Source: Unio delphinus
Taxonomy: Eukaryota > Mollusca > Bivalvia > Unionida > Unionidae
NCBI GenBank assembly: GCA_029339505.1
Contig: JAQISU010000166.1
Span: forward strand, 3,527,001 to 3,591,000
Reading direction: 5' to 3'
DNA length: 64,000 nucleotides
This document shows, piece by piece, positions 1-12,083 of this stretch. Numbering within the stretch: position 1 is the first letter of the stretch; the number at the start of each line of letters is the position of its first letter. A program made the position numbers and the translations under genes. The notes below the pieces were generated by a model that searched no databases, was not told the DNA's origin, and saw only the letters and a list, made by a program, of their open reading frames with translations.

Positions 1-1448
1 TGGTTACATATCACTACCATGAGAAAAATGTTATAGATGAATCTCCCTCCAATCAGACCATTCGAGAGGCAGGTGCCGTTCATAGCCGGACCTTCGCCGA
101 CATTCCGGCCGACCATATACCAGACAAATTAGTCGGTATTACCGGTGTACACCTCCCGTCATGTCAAATACGTGACGGTGTGATTTTAAAACAAGGGAGA
201 ATTAGTGATATTATCAGAGGTGACGGAATTGAGTTATCTATGCCACTTGGTATGTGCTACCCAGATATGACAGCTTTTACCAGAACAGGTCTTTCAGGCC
301 GACCATCCGCCAGTTCAATCAGCCGGCAGTGCCGACCGTCCATATGTTCACGGCTTCTCCACAAGGGAGATTTAGTGAAAGTGTCAATTATGACAGAATT
401 GCGTCATCTAAGTCACCTTGTATGCTGTACAGATATGCAAGCTGTACCAGAACCAACATTTCCTCTGAGCGAATGGTAGATGGGCGCGTAGTGCTGGACG
501 CACTACATATGCATTATGTAATTGTTATTACCTTACAGTCGGCAACATCCGGCACCGGGCGTCCATCCGGCAATGACCGTTCAGCCCATATGGCACCGGT
601 CATCCAGCAGACCTTGCCGCCGGCACTAACCGGCACCGGGCGATCCGGCAATGACCGTTCAGCCCATATGGCACCGGTCGTCCAGCCAAGCTTTCAGCCG
701 ACACTTGCCGACACTGACCGTTCATCCGGCTCCAGCCGTCCAGCCCAACAGGCACCGGTCGTCCAACCGTATGGAGATTTTAGTCTTATACCAGTCCATC
801 CGACTATACCGCTGTACCAGCACGGGGACTTTTATCATACCGCAATCCGCACAAATCGGATTGACGAAGATTCTAATGATGTTTCCGTCTGTCAATCCGT
901 ACTACCGGTTACATATCACTACCATGACACAGATAGTTGGCGAGGAATCTCTCGATCCAACCCGACCATTCGAGCGGTCGGTGCCGGTCATAGCCGGCCC
1001 GTCGCAGTCATTCAGGCCAAACATATGCCAATCAATTCATTCGGCATTGCCGGCCGTCCATAGGCTAACAGCTCATCCACAAGGGAGAGTGAATGCCTTT
1101 ATCAGAGATGATGGAATCGAGTCATCTATGCCACCTGGTATGCATTACCCCGATATGGATGCTTTACCAGAGCAAGATTATGTACATAGTGAGTGCGATG
1201 AGTCGCAGGCAAATCAGCGGTATGCAGATCCAACTATGGAACGGACTGAGTTCAGCTTCAAAGCCGCAGTGGAGGAAATTTATAAGGTGTTGGCCCCTTC
1301 AGAATGCCCTCCACCTCCTGCTGCCATTACCGACTATAAGGTTAGAGCGTCGGTCGATCTAGATGAGGGGGAAGAGACTCTATCCTTCCGCCTTCTTCCC
1401 CAGTCGACAAAATTAAGGAAATTAATGACCGTCTGTCGACACGCATAG
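1..1448 (+). repeat. Internally repetitive gag-like region of the DIRS-like element
   Basis: Several units recur with divergence. The block opening with ggttacatatcactaccatg at position 2 recurs at about 904. A block around caagggaga with a following GACGGAATTGAG-type stretch occurs near 191, 361 and 1080. A roughly 80-bp unit around ggcaatgaccgttcagccc occurs near 570 and 650, with a third divergent copy near 715. Open frames at 254-1063 and 651-1448 cross this region and are rich in Pro, His, Arg and Ser, as expected for a retroelement gag or a diverged ORF1. I cannot assign a domain. The repeats point to tandem amplification inside the element before it decayed. Confidence 0.5.
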
Positions 1449-1949
1449 GGGATCCAGGAATTGCTAAGGTTTTTCTTTTCTGAAAGCCAAGTACCAGCGT
1501 CATTTTCAGGTCGATGGTACAAAACTCACTCCGGTGCGTTCAGTACTGAGGTCCCGGCTCTGGATAAAAATATGGCAGCAGTCCATATGTCTGCTCCATT
1601 GTCTTATAAAGTGGACTAAACGGTGTTCAATGCCAAGTCCAAGCTGGTTCGAAATGTAGTCGCTACGTCTTCACTGTTAGATCTAGCCTCCCTAGCCATT
1701 TTCAGGATCGCTGATAAATCTGGCAATGAACATGCTTGGGATTCGACGGCCCGGTTAGCTAGGGTTCTTAACAGGGCAGCTCACCATTCCATGGCCAATG
1801 CGCTGACTGCTTCTGCCAACCTAGACCTGATACGTCGTGACGCATGTATGAAGGGCACGTCGCTTAAACCCCATCATATGCTGGCTAGATATGACCGACG
1901 CACATTTCACGTCCCTATCCCACGAGTTGCGGACATTCTCCGTTTTGCT

Positions 1950-3200
1950 TGTCGGGACTAGGCTTATCAGTTCCATGTCATACCTTTTGGCCTAAATTTA
2001 AGCCCTTGGGCTAGTACCAAGGTTATGGATTACGTCGTCACCCTGTTCCGCTCGACTTCATCTATTGCGTCGGCAGTATATTTGGACGACATCCTCCAGT
2101 AACATCTGTCAAGTTCTACTCTGCTCAAAGGCAGAAACGATCTTATATCACTTTACGTCATATAGGCTTTCTCGTGAACTGGATAAAGTCTAATCTGTCC
2201 AATCCGGATTTTGGTCCATCTGGGTGTGGAGTTTCTCCCGATCTGAATCTGGTAAGGCTTCTTCGAGTTTGCGATCATCCAGATAATTGCACTCGTAGAG
2301 TCCGTTTCCGGCAGGATGCGCATTTTAGCGAGAGAGTTGCAGATCCTCTGATTATTCAATGCGACAGCAGACTTGATCCCTCTCAGCCGTCCTTTTAGGC
2401 GCCCTTTACAAAGGACTTTGCTAGCGTAATTGCGCCATTTTCAAGTCCCTTCGATCCCAGAAAACAGTCATGCTCACGCCAGAGATACGATCATTCTTGA
2501 GTCAATGGCACAACCCCTGTAGGCTGTCCACAGGGATTACTCTGGAGATACCCCAAGGGGATAACGGTATGTTCCGCCACTAATACCTACGGTTGGGGTG
2601 CCCACCTGTTGCCGGACTTAGATACTGTCAGCGGCACGTGGGTGCCAGGGGCGAGCCCTTTCCACATCAACCTTTCAGAAATAACGGCTGTCATCAATGC
2701 CTTTCATTTCGGGCAGGATCAACTCTTATTACAAACTGCCCTCATTATGTCAGACAACATTGTGGTGGTGCCTTGCCTCAAAACAAGGGGACACCAATCA
2801 CCAGACCTGTGCAATCTGAACTGGCAGTTTCTACATTGGTTCGACAATCTCCACCTCAATGTACAATTCAGACACACAGAATGGTCACTCCATCAATCGG
2901 ACTTTCTTCCAATCGACACACTTTGGAGACGTCCGATGATTGATCTTTGCAACGAGGTGGAATAGCAAATTCTCCACCTTTCATCTCACAGGTTCCAGAC
3001 CCAGAAGCTTGGGTCGTGGATGCTCGATCAATCACCTGGGAAGGGTTGTGGTCATTCTCCTACCCTCCCACGGTCTTGGTACTGGAATTAATCCAGAAGT
3101 TAAGGGGTCAGAATTGTCAGATGGTTCTGATTACCCTTCTCAGATGGAACAACTACTGGGTCTCCGATCTACTCAATCTAGGCGATAGATCTACCCAGGA
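1950..3200 (+). pseudogene. Reverse transcriptase and RNase H relic (DIRS type)
   Basis: Around 1960-2100 one frame reads a stretch with IPFGLNLSPW, like the RT fingers/palm signature PFGL-S-P, followed by the catalytic YLDD at 2079-2090. It stops soon after. A second frame at 2170-2400 continues with RT-thumb-like residues. From 2593 a further frame begins with a GWG-type RNase H start and carries HINLSEITAV, SDN and a Leu-rich segment, in the order seen in DIRS and gypsy RNase H. At 2940-3180 the pattern DLCNEVE/FATRWN followed by PDPEAWVVDA is the connector that precedes the recombinase in DIRS elements. At least three frame changes and several stops separate these pieces, so this is a pseudogene. 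The family call rests on motif order rather than on any single match. Confidence 0.65.
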
Positions 3201-3239
3201 AGATTACAGTCAGCACAAGTATTCACAAGCAACCGCGGC

Positions 3240-4160
3240 CAGGGGTGTTCCACCCCTGTCCAGACCGTCTTTTTGTTCAAGCTTGGCTCTTGTCCAGACA
3301 GCCTTGCAAGACAAACAATTTAAATCTTTGATTGCGGAGAGAATCTCGAGAGCAAGAAGGCCCTCTACTCTGAAGGTTTACGAGGGCAAGTGGCATGTTT
3401 TCAGAGACTGGTACCATATCATTCACATTGTTCCTCTGAGTGTCACAATCCCTCAACTGGCCAACTTTTCTCTGGCTTTTCAAGGAGAAACATCTGGCTC
3501 CAGTTATTCTCAAATGTTACCGCTCCATGATATCAGACACATTCCGCCATTCTGGTACATGTGCTATCAGCCATGACAAAGATTTGTCAGATCTTTTAGA
3601 CATTTAAAAAAAAAAAAAAAAAAAAATTCAATCGACTTATATCCCTCACCCTGTTTCCAAATGGAATCTGTCCTGGGTTTTAACATGACTCAATTCAGAC
3701 AGTATGGAGTCTTTAACCCAGGATTAGTTAAAGCTACTATCATACAAATTGGGTTTCTTGATAGCCTTAGCTTCAGCATGCAGGGTGAGCGAGTTACATG
3801 TCCTTTCTAGTGACCCGAACTCTCTTCCGTTCCGATCAGAGGGTTTGATGGTCCTCTTGACGCAGCCAGGCTTCGTAGTCCAAAATAGATTACCATACAT
3901 TGGCGATCAACGAGTCGTCATTAGCTCGCTTTCTTTATAGATAAGTCAGGATCAACAGCCATGTAAGATCCTGTTTGAGCACTCTAGCACCATTTCAATG
4001 CATAGAGGTGAGTCAGGTCACATACAAGCACCTCTTTTTTTTTCTGGTGATAGCTGGGATATGAGACATCACCATTCAAGCCCTTGCTTCATGGCTGTAG
4101 TGGGTTATACGCTCGGCGTACTCTGAGAATTCGCAAATCAATCACCTTATAGAAGCTGTT
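3240..4160 (+). pseudogene. Tyrosine recombinase relic of the DIRS-like element
   Basis: The segment from about 3285 encodes a core-binding-like helix bundle with RRPSTLKVYEGKWHVFRDW, the usual start of the DIRS recombinase (x-RxSTxxxYxxxWxxFxxW). A poly-A run of about 21 bases at 3606-3626 breaks it. At 3749-3940 the frame carries SACRVSELHVLS, containing the first catalytic arginine of tyrosine recombinases, then LLTQPGF. Around 4060-4130 a degraded HHHSSP stretch is where the second His/Arg box would fall. I cannot locate a nucleophilic tyrosine. The gene is interrupted by stops and frame changes and cannot make an active enzyme. Confidence 0.65.
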
Positions 4161-4283
4161 GGCTGACATGCAGAGTCAACCTTCTACAGTTTTATCTTCA
4201 AGTTTGTACTCGCAGAGGCAAACATTAATTCTAGTAGGGCCGGTGATGGGCAGCCCAGACGCCCACCAGACTCATGTACAACA

Positions 4284-4415
4284 ATCAGCACAGCCTATTA
4301 GCTTCGCTGGATTCGCCAGATAAATTTTCGTAGGTAAGAAGATTTCAATATCTATCTTCTTAACCGTATAAAAGGGTCACATATCACGTGACCCTGGGCT
4401 GTGTTGCTGATTGAA
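4284..4415. repeat. Nested hairpins at the 3' end of the DIRS-like element
   Basis: Three inverted pairs nest here. CAATCAGC..ACAGCC near 4284 pairs with its complement near 4396-4415. AAGAAGAT at 4337 pairs with ATCTTCTT ending at 4361. GGGTCAC at 4374-4380 pairs with GTGACCC at 4388-4394. DIRS elements have structured ends used to form a circular intermediate, so the position fits. No function is shown by the sequence itself. Confidence 0.5.
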
Positions 4416-4561
4416 AATTAGGAGACCGGGTTATCATTCACATGGGGAATCCAACCATCATTCCCTAGAGGATACCCGTGTGGAGGTCGGATGCTCCGCA
4501 TTCCCTCCTCCTATTACTTATTCTCCTAAAGTAATGTGATTGGGGAACGTATTCAAAGGAG

Positions 4562-4887
4562 AAAGCAAATTTTGTAGTAAATTATGTTTCTCCGAGAATA
4601 CTTACCCAATCACATTACTAAGAAACCCTCCCAACCACCCTGCCATGCGAGCATCCTCGTGTTTTATATATCGCTCAGCTTAAAAACTAAAGAAGCGACA
4701 CCTAACGGGCGGCAAGGGGAGGTAATGGGCAAGAGTTATTGCCCTTTGTCTATATGACATAGACAGGAAAGACGAATTTTCGTCTTTTGGTAGGGCTGGA
4801 TTCGCGAGGTAGCAGGCTAATATCCCTAAAGTAATGTGATTGGGTAAGTATTCTCGGAGAAACATAATTTACTACAAAATTTGCTTT
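4562..4887. repeat. Perfect 58-bp inverted repeat, arms 4562-4619 and 4830-4887
   Basis: The arm at 4562-4619 is the exact reverse complement of 4830-4887 over 58 bases. A third, shorter, diverged copy in the + orientation starts at 4530 with agtaatgtgattggggaacg, so the order is forward, reverse, forward. This resembles the split terminal and internal complementary repeats of DIRS elements. The arms are far better preserved than the coding region. Confidence 0.7.
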
Positions 4888-5272
4888 TTGCTATATATTT
4901 TAATTTAGATATATGAACTATGTGGGGGTTGGGTAGGGTAGCAAATACATGTAGGCTTCTCAATGATCACTGAGACTGAACTCTTCTTGTTTCACTCTTG
5001 CTGAATATAAAATTCTCATATACCTATTACACTATTTAGTATGGTTTAAATCTTGTTGGAGTGGAGGTTGCATCTGTTGCATCTCGTAACAATCCTTGGA
5101 AGAAAACAATATCCGTATCTAGTCAAAAACTTGACAAAATATGGGGCTATCATTAAGCATGATGACATAATTGCCTATGGTTGGCTTTCATGATTGATTA
5201 TTAATTGGTGTCATATAGCTGGGAATTGATTATTTTGGCAAACAGGGATATTAACTGAATTTTTTTGTTTAG

Positions 5273-5469
5273 ACTTCGTGACTCCGTTGAAAAAAAGACG
5301 CCTAGCCAGAGAATCTGTAGACCAGTCTTTTCATATGATCAGCTCTCCGTCCATATCAACTGTTTCATCACAAAGTTCTTCCATAACCTCAACTGACTTC
5401 AATGCTGATTCAAAATTAGATCTTGAAAAGGATGCTGACTCTATGAGAACAGACAACATGGAGGGGGAG
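5273..5469 (+). CDS. SETD5/KMT2E: SETD5/KMT2E-like gene, exon A (internal)
   Basis: The acceptor is ttttttgtttag at 5261-5272 and the donor is GAG-gtatac at 5469/5470. The exon enters with two bases of a split codon (AC) and leaves in phase 0. It encodes about 65 residues starting FVTPLKKRRLARES, a short basic patch that could serve as a nuclear localisation signal, then a Ser/Thr-rich acidic stretch. It belongs to the gene because its exit phase matches the entry of the exon at 12084, with no competing acceptor that I saw. Family proteins are nuclear chromatin regulators with a SET domain; that domain is not in this exon. The open frame runs 24 bases past the donor, which is why the splice site rather than the stop sets the end. 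Confidence 0.7.
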
Positions 5470-5828
5470 GTATACATCTTATGCTTTGTTTGACTTGTTT
5501 AACTTTGTAGATATATGTTTAAGGAAAGATTTTGTTATTTATCAGTATCTGTGTCTCTGTTGTACTTTTTATTCATTATAAACTTCACCTGGTATATTGA
5601 TATACAGGTAAGCCACCAATTTTCTGGCAAGGGATGGCCTGGCACCTCTTTTAGTCTGTAGAAAGTTATGAGAGAGCACTTGAAATTCCAGACACTACAA
5701 AATTAATTTCCTGGGCATGCACTCACTTGGATTGTTTACACTGCAGTTGTACTGATACTTGTATTTTGTGCGATTCATATAGCTTTTAACCCTAGCTATG
5801 GCTTCTAAGAAAGATGCAGATGTGTTTG

Positions 5829-6932
5829 GCATAGCTGCCAACTGTCCTATTTTTCCCGTATTTGCAATGTATTTTGGACCTGAATACGGGTCTACATTTT
5901 TTTGGGCAAAAAATACGTTCTTTAATTAAAACAAATAATAAGAAAATTTCTTTGGAAATGTCAGTTTAGAACGGGCACTCGGTTCTATTTTGATAGAGTG
6001 TATCACATGTATATACAAATACAATTCTACAATACAATTGGTTTCTTTCGAAATCAAGGCTGTCATGCCTGTCGTTATCCGCCATATTGGATTTTGCAAT
6101 AGTTGCCGCTGTTGCTGTATCTCGTCTTCGTAATATTCAGCTTCTAATCATGTTAAATAGGAAAGCAGAATATTCAAAATTTTCTCCAGGAAAAATAGAA
6201 GGAAACAACTGGAAGGACACATATGCTGTCTTGTATAGATTTGTGAAACCATATAGTAAAGAAGAAAACTTTCGTTTTGCAAATTGTGTAACGTGATTTC
6301 GCTAGTGGGCATGGAGGTGCCCATAAAATACAAGAGCACAAAAAAGCTAATAAGCACCAGTTTTCTGCTTCATCACACATAGCTCAGCCAGAACTTACAA
6401 CGTAAATAAATGCCAGAGAGAACCTTAACATACATCGATTAAAATTTGATTTATTACATTTCTTTTAGTAATAAACCTTCCTTTTTCAGTTACAAGTGTT
6501 GCTGGCGATTTATTTTGCACACGTTTTCGAGACATTAAAATCGCAAAGAATAACTCCTATGCTTGAATGAAAACAGTTCAATAAGAAAATCTCAGAATTG
6601 AGATAATCAATGAAAGTTGGTACATTGGAATTGATGATTGAAAAAGAAACAGGTGTCTTAACAGCTCGTGTTTGAGTGCGTTGCACTCTTGCACCTCCTG
6701 AATGGGCACCCGAATGGAACATGGTGCAACTCCAGAAGGTACAAGTGTGCAACACGTGCATCTTTGACATTAAATAATTATGTAAGGCACTGTCCTACTT
6801 TACTGATGGTTGTATATATTGTAAATAGTTACATATGCATTGAAAGTATTAAAATCAGTATTTGTTCCTGAAAATCAGTATTTTTGTCACAAGTAGTATT
6901 TTTGTACTCGGGCTGGGGGGTGGCAGCTATGC
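5829..6932 (+). mobile_element. hAT-like non-autonomous element, copy A, with 12-bp terminal inverted repeats
   Basis: GCATAGCTGCCA at 5829-5840 is repeated as its reverse complement at 6921-6932. The interior encodes a fragment at 6087-6296 reading WKDTYAVLYRFVKPYS and then, after a frame break, HGGAHKIQEHKKANKH. Together these resemble the N-terminal C2H2-type zinc finger that precedes some hAT transposases. The first zinc-finger half ends in a TGA where a second Cys would be expected. No transposase core is present. I could not find a convincing 8-bp target duplication, so the ends may be worn. Confidence 0.5.
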
Positions 6933-6947
6933 ATTGGTGGTGTCAGG

Positions 6948-7093
6948 TGTTGTTGTAGGGTTTAACACCATTTTTCAGCACACAATAGGCCAGTATTAAT
7001 GGTGGAGGGAAAGAACCACCGACCTATGAGAATCTGAAACTCAAACTCGTGCATAACAGAAAACACTTTAGACCACTCAGCCACTTGGGGCCC
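6948..7093 (-). mobile_element. tRNA-derived SINE, reverse orientation
   Basis: Reverse complement of the recurrent family: the CAA tail side (ttgttgtagggtttaacacc) comes first and the 5' GGGCCCC head lies at 7087-7093. It starts 16 bp after the right end of hAT copy A and lacks part of the middle. Confidence 0.65.
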
Positions 7094-8057
7094 TGGTGTC
7101 AAGTGTAAACGCCAGTCAGTATAGATACAAGATAAAGTAGAACTGTTGAAAAAAACTGGACCATGGTGTGTTTCCATGTGAAAGCTGTGTGATACATATG
7201 GTATTAGTTCATCAGCTGTTTATAAAGAAGCAGAGGGACAAAATATTGAAAGTCTATTCAGACTGTGATTCCAGGAAGCGAATAAACATTAGAAAAACTG
7301 TGAAAGATAGTAAGAATACTGAGCATGACTGAGTGATGATGGAATTGTTTTGACATCAGAGTGACCGAGTGGACTTGTCCAGCAGGATGGTAATGGACCA
7401 GACTAAGTTGTTTCATAATGAACTTAAATTAGAACTTTAGTGAAGGATGGCTTCAAAGATTCGGGAAGAGTCCTGGAATTTCTATGCATATTGTGTGTGG
7501 AGAAAAATGGTCTGCAGACCACAAAGGAGTTGTAAAGTATGTGGATGAATTTCAGAAGCTTGTAGTTGATGAGCACCTCAGTCCTGAGCAGATGTATAAT
7601 GCAATATAATGCAGATGATACTGCATTATATTAGTGATGTGTGACCTTGATTGGTCCGGCAAGGCTTTGGAACCAGGGATGCCATAAAATTGGTGGTTTA
7701 CCTGTACTTAATTCTTGTAAGAGTACATGAATTAGTATTACATAATTAAATTTCTTTTAACAGTATAATTAGAAACAAAAGGCATATTACTTCAGACAAA
7801 ATAGATAACATTTTACAAATTCAGCGATGCTAATAGTTTTCCCATTAAATTTGCTGAAATGTGATGATGACAGAAGTGTTAGCTTGATCTACATAACTGA
7901 TTGCAAGACAGTTATCATGTTTCTAATGGATTAAGAAAAAACCCTTCCAATTTTGGGGTCAGAAGCATAAAGATATGAATCAAAAGAAGAAAATTATTTC
8001 AGCACAGAAATTTCAGTTGTCTATTTAGAAGGCTATAAACACATGACAGGCAAATCA

Positions 8058-9140
8058 CATAGCTGTTAAGTGTCCTGTTTTTCCTGTATTTTGGACCTGA
8101 ATATGAGTGGACATTTTTCTTGCAAAAAGTTTGTTTTTTCACTAAGAATAACAGATTTTCTTGCTATTTTCAGTTTAGAACAGGCAGTCAATTCCATTCT
8201 GATAGAAATGTATTGCATTTAAATAGGAATACAGTTCTAAAATACGATTGGTTAATTCAGAAATTGAAGCTACCATGCCTGTCTTTATCAGCCATATCGG
8301 ATTTTGCAAACATTTGCCGCTATCACTGTATCTCATCTTTGTAATATTCAACTTCAAATCATGTTGAATAGGAAAGCAGAATATTCAGAATTTTGTTCAG
8401 GAAAGACATGAAAACAGAACTGAAGGACAATTATGCCGGCATGTTTAGATTTGTGAAACCATCTAGTAAATTGTGTAATGTGATTTCGCTATAGGGTATG
8501 GAGGTGCCCATGAAATACATGAGCATGAAAAAGCTAACAAACATCAGCTTTTTGCTTCATCATCAACAACTCAGCCTAAACTTATGACATATATAAAAAC
8601 CAGAGATAACCTTGATGTAATTTGATTGAAATTTAGTTTATTATATTTCTTTTAGAAATGAAGGAAATTTAATCTTTCATTTACAAGTGTTGGTTTTGAT
8701 TTATTTCGCACGTTTTCTAGAAGGTTAATATGCAAAGGATTACTTGTGTGAAAAAATGAATACAGTTCAGTTAGAAAATCGCACAGAATTCAGATCATTA
8801 GTGAAAGAGGGTACCTGGGAATCGATAATGATCGAAAAAGAAAACAAAATGAGGTGTAGAAAAGGCTCATGAAACAGCCTGTGTCTGAGTGTGTGTTGAA
8901 CTCTTGCACCTTCTAAATGGGCACCAGAATGGAACAGGATACACAATCAGAATGTGCAAGAGTGCAACACATCCAACTTTGACTTTAAATAATTAAGGAA
9001 GGTACTCTCCTACTTTACGAATAGTTGTAGCCGTAAAAAGTTTCTTGTGCATTAAAATTTTACAAAATCAGTATTTGTTCCTGAAAATCTATGTTTTTGT
9101 CATAAGCAGTTAGTATTTTTATACTCCAGGGCAGGATTAG
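8058..9140 (+). mobile_element. hAT-like non-autonomous element, copy B, right end lost
   Basis: It aligns by eye with copy A over its whole length: the left end catagctgttaagtgtcctg, the gtattttggacctgaat block, the RFVKPSSK zinc-finger fragment with its GGAHE-I-HEHEKANKHQ continuation, and the cagtatttgttcctgaaaat tail. Copy B has more stops and its right terminal repeat is missing. Two diverged copies 2.2 kb apart in the same orientation suggest an old segmental duplication or two insertions of one family. Confidence 0.5.
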
Positions 9141-9289
9141 TAAGACAGTATTTTGCCAACATCCTGTTAAATTGATATAAACCTACATACATTCATCATT
9201 GAGATTTCTCTGAAAGACTTTTTATAATGGTTTGTTGGTGCAGAAAGAAAATAGTGTTGATAGACCGTGTCGGTATGGAGTTAGCAATA

Positions 9290-10020
9290 AAACACTTCTT
9301 GTGATGCCTACTTGCCCCTAAATGAAATTTCTGCTGATCTGGTATTGACTAGGGCTTCAACAGTGACCATCTTAACAATCTTGTTATTGCAACTTCTCAT
9401 AAACAAAATGTTTGGTTCAGTTATGGCGTTCAAGTCATTTTTCAGCACGTGATAGGCTTTACTCTACCACCAGAGCCTTTCAACAAAATGTAATGTTTAC
9501 ATGTTAATTTGACCAGATCACATCATTTGAAGTCTAGTTGGGCCTAAATTAAGATGACGTCAGTCTGATGTCTGACATAGCTGCCAAATTGTTCAACTTG
9601 AAAATCCATTTTATTGCTAATAATCCTGATTGAAAAGTAATATTGCCATGAAGTTTTGACCAGAAGGCTTCATATGATATGTAGTTGGTCCAAAATGAAG
9701 AAGGTGTGATCTAATAGTCCATGATGGCCATAAGAATGGTTATCGAATGTTGTCACTACTTCTCCTGCTTGAATGGTTGTATTAATGTTTTTTTTACTAA
9801 ACAATTTATTTTGATGCCTAACTGGTCCTAATGGTGCTATTCGGACATTCACAGTGCCTGCCACAGTGGCCATCTTAATAGTTTTATCAGTATTTCTCCT
9901 GAATGAATGGTCATGTCAACCAGGGATTTTCAGAGAATGACTTCATCTAATGTCTAGTTGAGTTGGTTAAAAATGAAAATGGAACCAATCCAACTCTGGT
10001 ATGACTGAGCTGAAAATCTT
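9290..10020. repeat. Dispersed repeat family R1 (GTCTAGTTGGTCC type)
   Basis: Irregular units of roughly 105-150 bp contain variants of gtctagttggtcctaaatga, aatggtgctgatctg, ggccaccatcttgaaaatc and tgaatggtcatatcaag. The same words recur at 25850-26050, 26790-27070, 33620-33800, 34500-35400, 39940-40150 and 40430-40600. No open frame is shared between copies. It behaves like a degenerate tandem array that has been scattered by a mobile element I cannot name. Confidence 0.5.
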
Positions 10021-10708
10021 TTTATTACTACAATGGAAGACTCGTACATGCCAACCATTATGTTTTTGGTATAATTATTACTTTTATTCTCCAATTTATA
10101 TTTTAACTATTTGGATTACACCTACACCTCGTCCTCAGAAACACTCACTCTATAAGCAAGGGCACGAGTTAACGAGGGATGTCACAAAAAAATCCACTGG
10201 TCATGTGGAGAACCACAGGGGTTAGGAAAGGGGGGGGGGGCTTGGCTGTTTAATGACGGAATCCTCGTTTTATAATCTCGTCAAGAATAATTGTCATTAA
10301 AGAGCTTTTTCTGCTAAGTTGTTTGTTATTCAGTATAAATTACATTTATTTTGAAAATGTCCAACATAAGAAAGATAGATACCATGATTCCACCTGGTTT
10401 CAGCAACCAAAACGGTAGACAGATGTTAAATAGTCTAGTCCTGGAGTGGTATGTTATTTATTTTTTCCAGAACAAGGAGTCAACTAAACAGGGAACCAGA
10501 CTGACTGTTGATACACCACCGAACAAGATTCTTTTTATTAAAAACATGCAACATTTATTTTGTCAGACCCTCGTCTACATCGAAAATCAACTTTTGTATT
10601 GTTCAGTTAGTAAAATAAGATGCCATTGATACAAAAATTATTTAATTGGTATTTATTTAAAGTACTGCCTCCACTTGACATAAGTGATATTTTCATTGAT
10701 CAAATTAA

Positions 10709-10965
10709 GGGCCCTGAGTGGTCTAAAGTGCTCTCCGTTATGGATCACTGCCATCTCACCTCGGTCTGCATGAGTTCAAGTCTAAGATTCGGCTAATGTA
10801 GTTATGTGAGAAATCTTGCCAGTTGCTTCTTGTTGGTCGGTGGTTCTTTCCAGGGGTTTTCCTGGATTCTTCCTCCACCAATAATACTGGCTGCCATGTA
10901 TAGCCAATCGTGTGCTGAAAAATGGCATTAAACCCTACAAAAACAAACAAAACAAAACAAAACAT
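10709..10965 (+). mobile_element. tRNA-derived SINE, near full length
   Basis: It begins GGGCCC-GAGTGGTCTAAAG, has a box-B-like sequence near 10772, the gtgagaaatcttgccag central part and ends ggcattaaaccctac with an A/C-rich tail (caaaacaaaac). Confidence 0.75.
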
Positions 10966-12083
10966 TGATCAAATTTCCTTGAATATCATTAATTATGGTG
11001 TACTAAGATTGTTGTTTGGAAAGAAAATGTAACAAATTATATGACTTTAAAAGTTGATATTTTATAATGTTGATAAAAAAAAATTCCCAGTCCTATCTAC
11101 CATTTTCAACAATAAACGAGCAATATATAAAAGTTTCCATTACAGATTTTGATCACGATTTTCTTAAAGTTCAACAAAAATAAAAAAAATTTGTTGGTAT
11201 TTTCTACTTCAAAGAATGGGATCCACGCCTGACCCTGCATGTGGGTTCGTAAGTTGTCAGGTCACAAGTTGTTAAGAAAGCGATGTATTTGGTACATTAA
11301 AAAATCAAAATAAAATAAATCAGTAAAATGCTTTGTCATTTCGATTATCATCTCTTTAATTCTACTCATACTGAGAATATTCTCAGAAGATTGACTGCTG
11401 TATAAGGATAGCATAAGAGTACTATCCTATTTTGGTATTTATAGTCACTGCTATTTCCAAGAAAACTGACATGTTTCTTCGCATGTCAACATTGCCTAAC
11501 AGATTCCCAATATATAAGGTAAATACAGTAGTAGTAAAAATGTTATCTTTTTCATATGTGCTTTAATTTTGGTATGTAACATATAGATTACACTTATTAC
11601 ATCCAGATTACTAATTGTTTGCCACTTATCGTAGTAATAATTATACTTGTACCTCCCAGGTGGGTTGGGTTGGCACATATGATGGCTGGTTATACTGTAT
11701 TGATATTGTGTTTTACTCGTAAAATGATTTTTTCTAGTTTGTACTAAATAGTGATGTGCCAGACTGTTACCACATGTGACCACCATTGCATCCATTGTGA
11801 AAACCTATTATTGTTCTGATACCAAGCATAAAATTATTTCAGCATAGTGGTTTGAATTTCTGGAAATCTTTTAGCCCGTAGAACACCAGTCTCAGCCAGG
11901 GACTTGTTTTCTGCCTGCATTGGGAGCATAGATATTTTTCAAACATACTTGTTTTTATTCACATGGCATTTGAAGGGTTTTTGTTCTTTGCTTGAGGAAT
12001 TTACATCTCTTTCTATCCACCTGTCCAATTTAATTTTGTAGCATAGGTAAAATTTTAATGTGCAGTTCAATATCTCTTTTCAG

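Larger units (their letters stand above)
1..4888 (+). mobile_element. Degenerate DIRS-like tyrosine-recombinase retrotransposon, 5' end outside window
   Basis: The order of the recognisable parts is gag-like repeats, reverse transcriptase, RNase H, tyrosine recombinase, then nested hairpins and inverted repeats. This is the layout of DIRS retrotransposons, which integrate with a tyrosine recombinase instead of a DDE integrase and end in inverted or split repeats instead of LTRs. All coding parts carry stops and frame changes, so the copy is dead as a protein source. It lies upstream of the first visible exon of the SETD5/KMT2E-like gene, in the same orientation, presumably inside an intron of that gene. 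The left end of the element is not in the window. The right boundary is placed at the end of the last inverted-repeat arm and is approximate. Confidence 0.72.
5470..12083 (+). other. Intron A-B, about 6.6 kb, filled with transposon relics
   Basis: It holds two hAT-like relics, two SINE copies and a stretch of a dispersed repeat, listed separately. Between 7100 and 8050 and between 10970 and 12060 I see only AT-rich DNA with short chance open frames and no RNA gene. Confidence 0.6.

Noticed and set aside
1623..1961. 112-codon frame as a separate gene
   Set aside because: It lies between the gag-like and RT relics of the DIRS-like element and is best read as part of the same decayed polyprotein.
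5829..6932. 8-bp target duplication around hAT-like copy A
   Set aside because: The flanks gtgtttg and attggtg do not match convincingly.
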